Positions 49,901 through 63,574 of a stretch of DNA of 64,000 nucleotides are shown piece after piece. Origin of the DNA: Lineus longissimus (lineage: Eukaryota > Nemertea > Pilidiophora > Heteronemertea > Lineidae); NCBI RefSeq assembly GCF_910592395.1, contig NC_088318.1:16614349-16678348 (forward strand), read 5' to 3'. How positions within the stretch are numbered: position 1 is the stretch's first letter; each line of letters opens with the position of its first letter. A program made the position numbers and the translations under genes. The notes beneath the pieces were generated by a model. It worked only from the letters and a program-made list of their open reading frames with translations, made no database searches and was not told where the DNA came from.

Positions 49901-52900
49901 AAATATTTCCTAAAAGGCATACGTCACAGATAAATTTCACATCAAACCAAAACAACATTATTCTGAAATGTTTCTTCTGTTGTTGATCAACTTGATGCCC
50001 AACGTGTACAAATCGCCGTTGCAAAGTGTACAAATCGACAAAGTTCAAGAATGCCCAACATCAACAGAAGTCAGACGAAACATGTGCGTCATTTCCCAAG
50101 ATTCATTCCAAAAAGTACAAGCGCCCGCTCTATTATCCTGGAACCGCCGCAGTAAATCAGCGTGCAAGGTTTATCATCTGATTGCCTGTCATATCTTTCA
50201 TGATCGGAAGAATTAATCAGGATGATATGCCGGCTAGTTGCATAGTTTATGCTCGGCCGAGACTGGTGAGCGGATGTGTACCTGCATTGGGCTCGTGTAA
50301 AATCAACAGTGGGAACGGCGCTTAAAATATTATGTTTGAAAATCACATAAATCAGTGGTTGCGAAATACCAGCAACACATTTGCTTTCTTAAAATTTCTC
50401 AAGATATCCCTGTAGCTTTTAGTTGCTCAAGATTTTGAATTCAAAGCATAAAACACGTTTCTGCCAATATCCTGTGACATTCCTACTGAAACTGTCAGTT
50501 ACAACTCTTTAATAGAAATAGCCACGATTTTAAATATCTACAGCGTCATGCCATGGTCATGTTGCAGTCTGGCAGAGGATTATGAGTGTGAAGTTGGACA
50601 AAAGTTGAACACAATCCCAAGAGAAAACTCCAAAACTTCTCTTAATGTCAAACTCAGATTTTCATACTTTTCAATCCCATACGTTCGGTTAACATGACGA
50701 CTGACGTAATAGTAAATGTATATCTATTGAAAAGATAAGGCGGCGTCTACAACCAGACTATCGATATCAACAGAGATATCAGAGAAACCCTCTTTTAAAA
50801 CGATATCAGACATCGCTTTGAATGAAATAGCTTACTGAAACTTCAATAGAAGAAAAGTTTCAAAAGATGATTGTCATACAACATCAAAGTGAGACATTCC
50901 TGGTATAAATAAACATCTTTTTTTGCAAATAAAGGTCTGTCTCCAGATAGAAGAGGATCATTAATATAGTAACTGCTAAATCCTGTCTGCGAAACTGAAA
51001 GCCACGTTTTCCCCTTCCAATTTTGGTCTGGTGGGCAAAATATCATCTTTATATTCATCACAAGACCATTGAAATATAGCACCAGACCATTTTCTTTGAA
51101 GAAGTGATCATCTTTCTATTAAAAAATATCGGTCCACGACCAAACATTTCTCTTACCACCAGAACATCCAATTGAGGTTAGCTACAATGTCAACAGAATC
51201 TAAGCTTACCAACTGGCCAAAAGAAAACCGAGCAGAGAACACTGTTAAAGATACATGTACAGTACCATGGACTTTCAAATCTACAGTCGCAGTCACAATT
51301 GACATATCCTCTACTCTCACCTCGCTGCGCCAGAATGCGCTTGTGTGCCGCATGAGCAGCATGCAGCTTGCGCACTGGTTGCTCGCATAACGCCTTGAAG
51401 GTTTTTTCTCCATTTCATGCATAACATACGCAAAACATGTGGATGGTGAACGTCAGGGCAGAGATTAGGCAGATCATTGTCAGCTATTGCGCAACCTACA
51501 GTATTCTAGACCCAACCACTGCGATGGAACCCCCCTCGCATATGAATGAGAAAGATCATACCGATCTACCCTGGAATTGAAGATTGATGACCAAAACAAT
51601 CCATCTTCAAGGTTGTCGCTGACTGTGACCGATCACTGAATTGGTGTCATTCGATTTGAATTAATGATCCAAACACCTCCTCACAAGACTTAACACTTTG
51701 ACTGCCGAATAAATTTTTTCAATTTTAACAAAAGTTTCATGTTCAAACAAGACGAATGAAGATAAAGTGCCGGTTCATCAACACGTCCGACTGAGACTTC
51801 CAGGCAGTGAGAGATGGAGACGGATGACTTCCTTCCGTGATCTGCGATAAGCTCGATAAGTCAAGTCACGTCACTGGCCTATCCTTAACCCCTCCTTTTA
51901 CTCTTCAGCTGAGCACTCCATGTTCTATCGTGAAATCTTGTTAAAACATACCATGGTGACCTTTTTTCAAGTGATCAGCCTGATCCTATCTTGTAGTCAT
52001 TCATTGAAAAAGTGCCATTAATATGAAACGTCTGATGACTTTTAAGATCATTGCATTTATTTTTTATTTACCCACTCACATGCAGAGCAACTATTGAAAT
52101 GGTCCCTTAACTTCCTGACCTATATTCTATTGACTCTTGAGAAAATCCCCGGTTTGCAGACCGAGATTAGCATGCATTTTCAGCCCCCCAACAACATACT
52201 GTCAGAACTGATCGGTTGGCAGCCCTGGTTTAATGATGCAAAACTTCACTTGCTACTGATCTTAAGTGGAAAACTGCAAATAAGTCAGTTAAGATGCATA
52301 CAATTCAAGAGAAAAATATAAAGCTCTTGTCCAGAAAGAAAGCTCAAACTATGCAGACAATAACCACTCATGTACTCATACTATTTGTCTAAAAATCAGA
52401 AATTCACGACTGCCGACTCAGTCGAGTGTGCTAGCGATTTTTTACCGGCACATTTATGAAAATGTAGCGGTAACAAGATTAGCAGGCGTCTGGTTATTAT
52501 CGATCATAAATATAAATTGAGCGCAGCCACCTTGGGCTAGAGACTGATCTATCATGGCAAGATCTAGATCGAAATGTCTAAATATTAAAGAGTTGGTGGT
52601 GAAGTTGGAAGGAACAAGACAGTGTTGTCTCGAGAGGATGATGTTTTTCTTCGGATCGCTGTACTGTTCAGGAGTATCATCCCTTTGTATGCATTAGCAA
52701 CATTACTTGCGAGACTTTCTGTAGCAGTTTCTAGGGTCCTGATATATGAATATAGAATGAGAGCAGCCGCCTTGTGACTGATCTATCAAGGGGCAGCGTC
52801 GGCGCAGTGGAAGAGAGTCGGCCTCATGGTCAAGAGGTCGTGGGTTCACCTGGCCAAGTTATGGCTTGGTTCCCCTACTGGTCGAGTTCAAGTGAGCGAC

Positions 52901-55900
52901 TTCTGGTTGCCAAACATAAATTTTCTACTCAAAAAAACTAATTGCCAATAATGATAATAAATGCACGTACCTCAGAGATGCATGCAATTAAGTATAGGAA
53001 GTTCAGAAAACTAATTAGCTCTTGTTTACAAAATACGGAAAAAGTTGTGGTGGGGAAAAGTCTGGTTTCATCACTGTTTGCGCGTCATATCTCTCAGAAA
53101 AGTCTGACCTAATATCCAGGCTGACGTTGCTTTTTATGCGTCTGGAAATTCTTCGCTCTGATTGGTCGCATTCTACACGAGTTTATGCAAGTGATGACAG
53201 TTACATGTTTATAACTTTGCGTTTTTTACTTTGTTTATGAGCGCTATCGGTGCAAAAAGGTGGCAGGATGATCCTCTGTTATTGACAAACAGACCAGGAG
53301 CCAATTACCTGACAGGTAAGAGCCAATTACCTGTCACCCAACGCAAAGTACAACTGCATGCACATGCTGCCTTTTCTTCCCCTCATCATTATGCTAATGT
53401 TTGCTGACATCAACTGTGTCATCTTATGTCTGGTATAGATGACAGGTATTGACAGGTATGATTGGTAATCTTCATGCAGACTGAAAGCGCCAGCATTTTT
53501 TGTTAGTAGATTGTAATTACAACCAATTATTCTAACCTATTTAGAGGAACGCTCATCCTTTCAAATAACGCAGTTTTTGATAAAGAGTTCTGTAAAATTT
53601 GTCTTCTCCATCAGGTATTTTCAGTCAATTCAATACTCACTCAATGGAACATTCCATACTATAAATGTATGCAAGAGAACTTGACAGAAAATAACTTTTT
53701 TCGAGACGTACTCATACAATATGACATTGCAAATCGTCGTGATAATATCGGCAGACATAATGCATTCCTTTTTTGACACAACGCTGTGCTATTTGCATAA
53801 ATTATGAAGATGTCGTCAATTTGACTTTGTGTTGATAATGCACGAATAATTATCTAAGAGCGACGTTCAAAACATTTACATACATTATACAATATAAAGC
53901 TTTTAATTATCACCTGTCAGCATCTTGCAACTACTCACATGACTAATGTGACAGTCAGACGGAATCATGTATGGCACTCAAATGCGGTCACAATTGCCCT
54001 ATTTCAGTCGATCTGAAATGATTTTGAGTTGAACTGATATTATTTTGAAGTAAACCTGAATTGTTTTTAAGTTTAACTGAAACTAATTTTAGCATGCCAT
54101 AACAGTGTAACTGACATCATTCTGTACTAAAAGTATAGGCATTCAAATACCCACTCAGTTAATCAGTCTCACTTTACTGAAAAATTGATGTCTTTCTGTG
54201 GACCTCTTCAGTCAATGAAGAGGACAACTCTTAGTATAGCGTTTGGATATCATCTGTTCTTAGAGAATCAGATCTGTGCATCATGGCATCTGTTTTCCAC
54301 CCCAAGCCGAGCTTTAAAACTTAATTTAATTGACAAGGGCAGATTACCAGAAATAACACACTTCCGTGTTATGACCATCATTGACAGGGAAAGGCCCGTT
54401 TTAACTTTGGTCCATTATTGGCGATACTGAATTAAATTCATACTCCACAATTCCTTCAACAATAAGATTTACCATTTTCTTCGCATTAAAATAATCATGA
54501 TTATGACCTAGAGGTTAATTATCATAGTTACTTTACACGGGTGCCCTCAGCCATTATTGCGTTCAAGTATTTCTTGTGTTTTTCATGAATCGTAGGCAAA
54601 CACAACAACGCTGGTCAATAGTCCAAACCAGTGCTTCCACCTGGCAATAAATGACAGAACTTATCCTAAACGATTGGTCGTGTCCAAAGCTTGAAAGGGA
54701 GGTTCAACACTGCCAGTGATGTGTAACTCGAGTAACTGACGCAAAGCAGAAGGGATGTCAATTGTGACTTTGTGAGTTTGTGACTTTGACTTTGTGAGTT
54801 TGTTTCATTGGTGTCTTGATGACGCATATGGTCCTTCGATGTAATGGAACATGTTCAGTTTGGGTAGACAATTTGGTTGGCGACAATAAGTTGTCTGGTG
54901 ATCATGAGGTCACGATCCAGGTTATCCTTTGTTTCAATTTTGCAGTAATTAATCAACCAGTCTTACATCAGGGAAACTAGAGTACTCAAGGGCCTATGCC
55001 ATCATAGGCATTCATATCACGGTGGGTAAAGTACGTACTTACCTGGAGGGGAAGGACGACACAAAAGAAACTGACAAAAGATTTAGTTCATTTTGAGGGG
55101 CGTAGGGCCTGCAATCCGGGTGTACCCCCTCCAACTACACTGCAATGGATGGGCCTTGTTTTATTATGTTACAAAGGTAAACCAATACCTTTACCCACTG
55201 TGTATATTCTCTATCGATTTGAAAATGAGTGTAGTTTTGAGCAATTACTTTTTTGACATTATGAAATCCTAATTCCAATCTGTAAAACTTCTTTTCTGAT
55301 GATGCAACTAGCGAGAACAGAGTGCAATAGTGGCGAACATCTGAACAAACAAAGATCGGTCAAGTGCAAAGAAAACGATGACAAGTAACGGAAATTGACT
55401 TAATGTGGCCTCATAATAGAGCAGTAAATGATCGTCGATTTGCAACTCGTTTCCCAGACATTGATTTTGCTACTATAAAGTCTTGCACACGCTGCATCAG
55501 ACATTTCAAATACCCGCATCCAAACATCAAAGGACGACTAGAGTTACGACGCGGCAGCGAATCAGCAACAAGACAGATGCGAGAATTCAGACAGATTTTT
55601 TCAACGCGCAGACTTCATCGATGAAATTGGAGAAAAATGCTTTGAATTTGCTGATAGCGTTCTAAAGTATTGTCTGAGTTATTGATGTGAGATGAGCACT
55701 TTGCGCACATTACCGATATTCTTTAGAATTCGCTGACATGAAATGACTTTGACGCCGGGGTCGGATTCCTCGTCGGGTATTACGATATCTGCGATAGACG
55801 TTGCAAACAACCGCATGAATGGGTATAAAAAATAATCGCTCTTCTCAGTGTCTGCGTCGGTATAACCTTTCCTGGTTAGTGATGTGCACAAGGTAGTCGC

Positions 55901-58900
55901 TGTACTCCAAGTGTTTTGGCGAGGATTCCTGACGAGAATTTGTGAATCTGTGAAGTGACTTGACTTTAATGGAAGGAAATTAAGAGAGTATAAGGCTTTC
56001 ATGTTGGGTGAAACAATTGCTGGTTATACTTATAGACACACTAAAGTAGTTGAGAACTAAACATGAGATAAACACATACGATCTAAGGTGCCAGGGCAAG
56101 TTGTGTTCAGTTCTCGACAACATATTTTCTTCTTTTTTCCATTATCCCAGAAAACCATATATTGTTCTTGGTGAAAAAGCCGCTCTACCATCGTACTTTG
56201 GCCGTGCACCGCAGAGACGACTTTGCGATGAGCGCTTTATCTTTTTCTCAACACTAGCCTGATCAATAGCTAGCTGCCGGGAATACGCTAATAAGGTGGA
56301 CACGACCGACTGGCACGGCTACCACCAATTATCGGATTGGCTGGCGCGTCTCGTTCCAACTGGCGCCTTACAGGTGTGCCGCGGCCTACAGGGAATGACA
56401 AACATGGGCTAAAGCTCCCTCAGAATCGCTAAGAAAAAAGTGTGATGCCTATTAACTTAGCTATTCTGTCATGTGCTGTGCAGACTAATATGTTGGTCGC
56501 CAGCTTAGGTCGAAGCGAGGATCGTCATGATGAACTGGACATGCCAAGGTGGAGGATTGTCTAAGACATGTTTTAGCGTGTTAAAGGGCTTCCCTGTCAG
56601 CCTGTCTACCACAGTTCGCTTTTTCTTACCCAGTACTGATAATGAAAACATCGCTTCAGCTGGCTTCATCACAGCATCTTTTTGTGGACGCTGACAGTAT
56701 CCAACACATTTTCTCTTTCTTTTTTCCCCCAGACATCCTGCACACTAAGAGCTTTTGCAATCATTGTCCGTCTACATCAGTGACTGGACTGAGAATGAAT
56801 CCCTCCCACCTTCCCCCATATAAGCGAATAAAACCCATTAACCCATTGCTATCAGTCTCATGTTGTGATGACTTAATGGAGAGTTGGTTGATGACTGTAT
56901 GATATTCTGATCAGATCTAAACTGTCATTCTCCAAACACACATATTATTAAAGTTTATTCTCTCTGCCAGTATAAGCAAACTGGTAGCAAGCTTTTTGGT
57001 CATCGGAGTCGGGTGAGCAGTTGGCAAAACAAACGAAAAGTTGGGTAAAATATGCTGATCTGCGATTAATTCAAACAGATTTTATATTCATCACACGTCA
57101 AAGCGATGGATGTTCGCATGTCTCATCAATTATTGCATGCAATGAATATTGCATGTCACTTGTCTGCAGAGCACGATGAATGATACATACACGGATATGA
57201 TCGGGCCGAGCAGGGAAGTTAACAACGTTTATATTGATTGCTCACTTCCAAGCCAGACGCTTGCCGTGATTCAGACAAAGTTGAAACAAAGAGACACAAA
57301 AATATCCACTCAAAGAACAAACTAGGTATCGCCTGAGTCACTTTTAACCACCTAAATGCTAATCTAATCAAATTTGCATAGCTAATTGCTTGTTATTTCA
57401 CTTTAATGTCAGGGAGAAGTCGTGTTCATGTTATTATATCAAGGTACACAACAGCATACAGATCTCAAATTCAAACTCAAGATCAAATTCCAAATAACAA
57501 ACAGAAGTACAACCCAGACAATACGCCACAGAGGGTTAAGATTGATCGAGCAACCTGAGAGTTGGCGTCCCTTTTCGTAGCTTGCCTCAGGGAAGGCAAT
57601 CAAATGAGTCACCAGCCGTCTAGACACCTTGTCCACCAGACACCTGAGGATTTCTTCGGGCCTCGCTTGCCCTTACCACAAAGAGCAATGTTCTTTAAGG
57701 GAAACCTTCTACGACATGTCCACATGTTTAATAAGTAGATCACTGGACACTTTTACTTGAAGTGCTACCAACGGTGTCTGCGGAACATCCCTCGCTTTTG
57801 AGTTGCGCACTAGGGGACATGGTTCCGCAGAAGATGACACAAATACCCAAGTGGTCAGCTTCGACGTTAATTGCAAATGTATATTTGACCAGTCCAAAGC
57901 TATCATTTTTGTTTGACTATAGACAACAGCAAATTGCTCAAGTTTTGGTCGCAAGGGCAGTGTAAGCGTTTAAGAGCATATTCCAAGCACAAATTCCGAG
58001 ACAGTGGCCAAAAGCTGCCATTGGGTTAATCTCTTCAAAATAATCGCAGAACATCAGCAGCGCAAAGTGCAAATGATGTACTTTCAATCGGATGCATCCC
58101 GTCCCTCTCTCTCGTGGGAACCTGATCGTACAAATTTGAGAAGAGGTCGTAGTGATCCATCAATCCTAGGTGCGATCGTGGAGCTTCTATGTGATTACCC
58201 AGTTTGATTTTGTACCCATGCTGTCCCACACGCAGCTATAGGCAGTTCTCAAAGCATCTTGTCTGTTGTCCTCTTTAAGGGTTTACCAAAGGCATCACCA
58301 TTTTGGCCAAAACTTGAAATCCACAAAATGGACATCATAGCCTGATCATGACAGTTTTCTGTAACCTGCCTAGAAGCTATATGGTACATTTTGTGTCAGG
58401 TTTCTGGAGGATCCCAGTGCAGACTGCGCAGTGGTGACCTCTGGCAAAGGTCGATCACAATATTGTACGAAACTCCCAAAACCAGGGTCACCAGGACATC
58501 CGCTGGCGTCAAAGTATTAAAATCACGAAGGCTAATAACATGTATGGTCGATCTATCAACCCTGTCGAACAGAACAGAGTGAAATTCGTTCTTCTCGAGA
58601 GACGAAACAAAGTTTGATTTCGGAACACCCAATAGCACTAACCCCGATGCTTCAATCAATGTTGGAGCGATCGATCAAGGCGGCCGACAGCCTGACAAAG
58701 AACAGACAGAAAGCGAGTGGGAAAACAAGCCAACTCGAGTCGGCCAATCAAGATGGTTGATCGGATACACCAGCCGGAGATGAAGAGGAAAAAATTAGAC
58801 AGTTCTCGCGTGATTTGAGGGGAAATCTCGACAAATTTACTTAGCAGCAGTAAAGTGACATCACTGAGTATTCTTCTTTGACAGCGTCCACTCCAAACTT

Positions 58901-61900
58901 GGAGGTGTTATACTCCAGGGACCTCCAGGGAGTATTCCTCCTCGAAGGTGGAATGAGGAGTTTTACGTGCCACCACGGTGAGCGATAGTTGGTTATACTG
59001 GCCTGGTGTCTACTGGGTCAGGACAACAACCCAATAACCTGCTTATTCTTTGCATATGTAAGAGTTGGAAATCCTGAAGGCATCCCCACTAGATGTTTTC
59101 CAAATGCAACTCAGGGGACAAAACATGGAACTGCAAGATTTTAAAAAGATGGTGATAGTGTGTCTTGACGTAAGAAATATTCGCCACCTAAGTACATGGA
59201 ATCTCTCCCAAATGACGTCTTTAGAGTGTTAGAGATACATGTAAGCTCTGGTCGTGATAAGCAGAGACATAAGCTACTTACCAGGCTCAGACAGTTACTA
59301 AACTGATTTTATTTCACACTAATGAAAGAACTTTGCAGCACTATCTCGGAAATAGTTCATATCTTGGATTAAGAAATATAAATGTTGCAAAAGTACACGC
59401 AATCCCTCCTAAATGACCATATCTTCGAGGGTTAAAAATAAGCCCTGGTCGTGATCGAATGTAGGAAAGGCATATAAACCGATTGCGGACTCAGACGGAT
59501 ACTAAACCCATGTCTGCTGGAGGCAGACAGATGAGGATGAATCACCTTTGTCAGACCGTCTCAAGATGCGCATGACACGTTCTTAACCCATCAAGATTCC
59601 ACGCCGAATGAAACCTCGTAGGACACTAATACCCGATTGGTAACTCCCAACATGATGGGCTGCATACTTTTTTTATCATAGCCACACCGCCAACATGATA
59701 GGGACATGGTCGGGGCACTGATGACTGCTTCTAACACATCCTACATTCGTTTGCTAAATGACATCTTGACATACAAGGTTCTGATACAACAGCTAGTCCG
59801 AATAACGTGGCCACTACACATAGGGTACTTGGATAGCTAAATGATGTCTAGTGCTTAAATACACCAACCTTTAAGTGACATATTCTATTTTTTGTATAAT
59901 TACAATATATAGGTTCGCCTTCATACCAAAGGGTTAAACATCCATCAGGGGACAGAATAACGTGACGGCTTCCTCGGGCCATATTTTTATCTTCGGGGAC
60001 CAAAACCAATCAAAATCTTGATCAGGCTCGACACTTTTTAAAATACCAATAATGCCAACTGGAGAGAATGTAAATGACGGATCCAATGAATGATTGATTG
60101 CACATGATTAGGAGACCAGAGAAAAACGTAGTCACTTCCTCATCCCCGTGTGTTTTGGCGTTATGAAGCTATCACGCTCTGTCTGACGGAACTTGACGAC
60201 CTTATTATCAGAGTTTCAAAACTTGCTAATGAAGTTTTCAAATCAAGTATTTTTCGTATCGCCTTAATTTTTTTCCAATTTTCATTTAATGTGCTAAACT
60301 ATCAGTGGGTGACAGGTGGTCTTTGGTCTCACTCCTTGCTCTCCAAGTGTGACAGGGTTTGGTCATGGATAGAAAACTTCTAATGCTACAAAACAATGAC
60401 GGACGGAAACAGCGTTCTCTACAACTTTGCCTCCGGTGATTGGAAGTACTTCGAAGCTGAACACCAAAAAACTTCATCCCAGGATTGCAAACAACAACAA
60501 AAAAGTTTGCACCAAACAAGTCAGGCAGACAACAGAGGAGGCCTCCTTTATGGTGTGATTCAATTACAAGAAAACACTGACATTGACGTTCATCGAACAA
60601 GTTTTGCTTAAGATAAGTCAACAGCCCTCACAAAACGGCGGAGATGAGCTGCATCAAGAGGTAAACAATGGAGCAGACGACATAAGAAGACCAATTGGTT
60701 TCCACTGTATTACACACTATTGGAGGATATTGACAAACTGTCTGCTTCACATCGCATTGTTGCCACTCAACCGGGCCCAGACACAGTCAACACGTATTCA
60801 CTAATGTGACTTTTTGCCGCCAATAAGGAACAGCCTCTCCAACAAAAATACGTAACAATCAAACAATGCAACAATTTCCACGGTACCAATATCACTTCAG
60901 ATAATGCATAAAAATCTTCAGAATTGTCAGACGACAGTATTGATTGAACGCAACTCCAGAAAGCCGGATAACGCATGTTATTACGCACCAATCACGATCT
61001 ATTTTCAGACGCGGAAATTACTCATGGAAATTACTCGCTGCAGTTGCTTGTAGCGGTGTTTTTTTTACCCTACTCTTGCCTCCTCCACATGTCTGGGCGA
61101 TCACTACATGATTGGCAGCCATCAACCTATTTCTAGTGCTACATGGCCCTTGACCTACAGTGCAACCCCCTCAGCGGACACCTCTATAAGCAGGACACTC
61201 TCGCTATTAAGGACACTTGATTTTTTGTCCGGATTGGCCATTTCTATTCAGTGTGACACCTGTAATCAGGACACCTCACTATTGAGGAAAGCATTGTCAG
61301 TTCCAAGGGTGTCCTCAATAGAGGGATTCTATTGTACTGGCTATTTGACCCACTGGTGATCACTACTCCAAATACATAAACACATAAACCATCATTCTGC
61401 ATCAAATCTGCCACTGGAGGTCAATTATTTTACTCTGCTGTGACACACAGGGCGTCTTGATCCTCTCGACTTCGCCAAGCGAGGTAACCGCATCACTTGA
61501 GCTAGATCTTCCCCCCTTCTCAAATCAAGGACACAAGACTTTTCAGGTGCTGCACAACAAGGCTGTAATTGTGCTTCAATACATTTTGTCTCAATTTTTT
61601 ATTTCTTCTCTGAAAGCAATAGAAAGTGTACATGTAATCACTCGCGTATCCATGTAGCCGTCAGCTTCCCATTGTGAAAAGACATTTACTCTTCTTTTCA
61701 TTCTAATTTTAGTTAAACTTGAGCCCCAGGTACGCATCATAAAATAGGCATGCTTTTCTTCGGATAGTCTCCCACTCAGATGTAAAGATAGATCTAACTG
61801 CACTGCACTTACTCTCCTGGTTCAAACCATTTTCGCAAAACGTTCAGAGTTGAGGTTGGTACCACCAACACCAATGTCCGTATCTTTCAAGTTGCCACAC

Positions 61901-63574
61901 TGTAAATCGTGGGCGTGATATTCTCATGGACTTCACAAATAAAACGAAATTTGCTAAAATCCAACAACTTGGAGCGATTTCAACCTCGGACTCCTCAATA
62001 AACTTGAGATTGAAAGACAGCTTGCTCATTCCAATTTGTATTTTTTGTAACAACCGATTCCGCTATTCATCAGGGACATATTAGATTCTGACAGCGTATG
62101 TCTAAGTGACGCCAAAAAAGTTTAACAGCTCAGACAAACTAAACAAAGATTGGTTAACGTTCATTATCGAAAACGAGGAATGACGTATAAAAGATCCTTA
62201 ATCCTAATTCCTTTTCAGTAATCATTACAAAAGTCAAACTCAGATCAATTCTACACAGATTGAGTCCATTATCATTCAATGCGCTGAAACTATCGTGTAA
62301 CACTAACCCAATTGAAACAATTTCAAGAACGACACTGTGATTATTCTAACCGATTGAAATAAAGCTCAATTTCATTTCAAATATGCCTTATTATCACAAA
62401 GGTAAAAAGATCTCCTAGCCTGGCAATTGATAACGTATCTATCACTTTAAAAAATAGACAATTTTTAAATAGAATGGCATTGTAATCCTATGGGATAGAA
62501 AAACACAGACGTCTACAATCATCACACCGATAGAAAGTGTTCTCGGAATAATTGAATGACAAGAAGAGCCTGGGGAATCTTTTTTGCACCTAATTAGAGC
62601 GTGATTCTTGGTGATATATGTTCCTTTACGGGAGAATTAGCTGTAATCCCGACAACAAATAACCAGACGAAGAAAAATAAACAAAGCAGCGATCGGGAAA
62701 AATCAGGCGGAAATGGCGTCAAGTTTAATGTCAAGACGATTAGTTTTTGATGATACGTAATTTTAAAAACTGCTTGTTTATTCAAATTGTCAGACATTAC
62801 CATGACGACGGTGGATTCTGACGGCAGATTGCCATTCCAGACTCTATTAATTCATCCGCTGACAATTGCTTCCTCTGAGTTATGGTTTAAAGTTTTAAAG
62901 GCAATTACATCTGCGAATTTCTTCGACTGAGCCTTGGAGAAAAATGATAGTTTTCAACGGTGATCTTTCACTTTTGCTTTGGCACTGAAAAAAGTCACTC
63001 GGTGAATGTGAGACAACTTCAGCCACACAATTATCGGCTGAAATGGAAGGTATGATAGCCTTGGGCATTAACGCAGAAGGGCTTGATCGCTGGCTTCTTA
63101 GAAAGGGTTTTACAGTATCCAACAGGCTTATACATGTCAATATGTTATGAAAATATCATATACATATGTATTCTAAAAATATTTCTGCAAACAACTTACT
63201 TAATCTCCAGATTGCGGAAGTTGACTTTAAAAGGAGGAGATGGACCATCAAACTGAACCTGAAATAGAAAACAACGAACGCCATCATTCATCATGGTTAT
63301 TACTAGTGTTAACTTGTAGTTAAGGCGATGTTTACCCAGTGTTTACCCCGACTATGTTTTTTCTGGCTGAGGCTCAGACATTTGACCTCATCCATTGCAA
63401 AAGAGCAGTTTGTGCTCGAAACAAGAGAAGAAATGGTTTCTAGTCAAACTTACGATTTCCGTTATAGGGGAATGATTTTTGATGACCACCCTGAGTGTTT
63501 CTGCTTCGCCAGTTCGGGTGATGGGGAAAACGACTTCATCGCATGACACCACAATCCCACGATGACGAGGAGAT
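43790..63574 (-). CDS. MSP/ASH-domain protein C-terminus, CEP192/SPD-2-like (last 3 exons)
   Basis: Three minus-strand exons join in phase: 63574-63454, 63258-63200 and 43916-43790. They encode the last 101 residues of a longer protein. The peptide is one immunoglobulin-like MSP/ASH domain: VVFPITRTGEAETLRVVIKN (strand with the typical FPxTxxG turn), then PPFKVNFRNLEI, SRHFLRMPVEFRPDRPGRF (the PVxFxP signature) and HITLQLRGQAE at the end. Known biology: such domains occur in centrosomal CEP192/SPD-2, where they help recruit PLK4, PLK1 and Aurora A, and in ciliary proteins such as HYDIN. The PPFxV...PVxFxP pattern at the extreme C-terminus makes CEP192 my best guess, but the identity is not secure. 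The 19.3-kb intron before the last exon carries many repeats. Upstream exons lie beyond the window. Confidence 0.85.
43926..45003. repeat. 23-bp minisatellite adjoining a splice acceptor
   Basis: About 47 copies of a 23-bp unit AAGAAAGAYAACAACATCAG plus TTC, with one 22-base unit near 44151. It begins about 10 bases upstream (in gene sense) of the last exon of the minus-strand MSP-domain gene. In gene sense each unit reads GAACTGATGTTGTTATCTTTCTT: a branch-point-like CTGAT, a T-rich tract and no AG. Confidence 0.97.
45900..46260 (+). mobile_element. Probable interspersed element with GACGACGATGACGACAG tail
   Basis: The right part has a GACGACGATGACGACAGAC stretch, CACGGTATCGTATAAG and a closing CTCCCCTGAAAGGTGAGCTA. 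This resembles tails of interspersed repeats I associate with marine invertebrates. The left boundary is uncertain; the family name is unknown to me. Confidence 0.35.
48905..49110 (+). pseudogene. Non-LTR retrotransposon 3' ORF remnant
   Basis: One frame reads GWPGHVLRMLADSLPRTALT, stop, then RERRRGRPKETWRRSMAKEL, stop, then TWVTARWKAAHRLEWRTL. GHVLRM, RRGRPKxTWRR and a spaced TW...AxxRxxWR are the standard C-terminal signature of many LINE reverse transcriptase proteins. The two in-frame stops (TAG, TGA) and the missing upstream ORF show it is dead and 5'-truncated, as is typical for LINE insertions. Confidence 0.85.
52515..52900 (+). mobile_element. tRNA-derived SINE with flanking direct repeats
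   Basis: An A-box-like GGCGCAGTGGAAGAG at 52801 and a B-box-like GTCGTGGGTTCACC at 52837 mark a tRNA-like head. Immediately upstream, a 40-base segment with GCAGCC(A/G)CCTTG and ACTGATCTATCA occurs twice, at about 52515-52555 and 52752-52792. Confidence 0.5.
61158..61336 (+). mobile_element. Family-A MITE, diverged full-length copy
   Basis: It begins CAGTGCAACCCCCTCAGCGG, contains CTATTAAGGACAC and GTCAGTTCCAAGGGTGTCC, and ends GGATTCTATTGTAC. It has the same orientation as 20567-20746, with many substitutions. Confidence 0.82.
63200..63258 (-). CDS. MSP-domain gene, penultimate exon
   Basis: 59 bases from the acceptor ttttctatttcag to the donor ATTAA/gtaagt. It encodes VQFDGPSPPFKVNFRNLEI plus two bases of Lys. 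It enters in phase 0 and leaves in phase 2. Confidence 0.87.
63454..63574 (-). CDS. MSP-domain gene, antepenultimate exon
   Basis: 121 bases from the acceptor ttttatttttcag to the donor GAAATC/gtaagt. The first base completes a codon, then 40 codons run from SPRHRGIVVSCDEVVFPITR to NHSPITEI. The other two frames hit stops or break the domain. Confidence 0.87.

Larger units (their letters stand above)
45010..63199. other. 19.3-kb intron of the MSP-domain gene
   Basis: It contains an interspersed element at about 45900-46260, a LINE tail at 48905-49110, a tRNA-type SINE with flanking direct repeats at 52515-52900, a full family-A MITE at 61158-61336 and a 19-base G run at 45830-45848. Coding-like frames at 51187-51390 (+), 55679-56002 (-), 57500-58660 (-) and 60396-60611 (+) lack recognisable domains or splice support. 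No nested gene is established. Confidence 0.55.

Noticed and set aside
61844-62053. Possible further exon of the MSP-domain gene
   Set aside because: A good gtaagt donor lies nearby, but every frame from usable acceptors hits a stop, and the exon at 43790-43916 joins 63200 in perfect phase and completes the domain.
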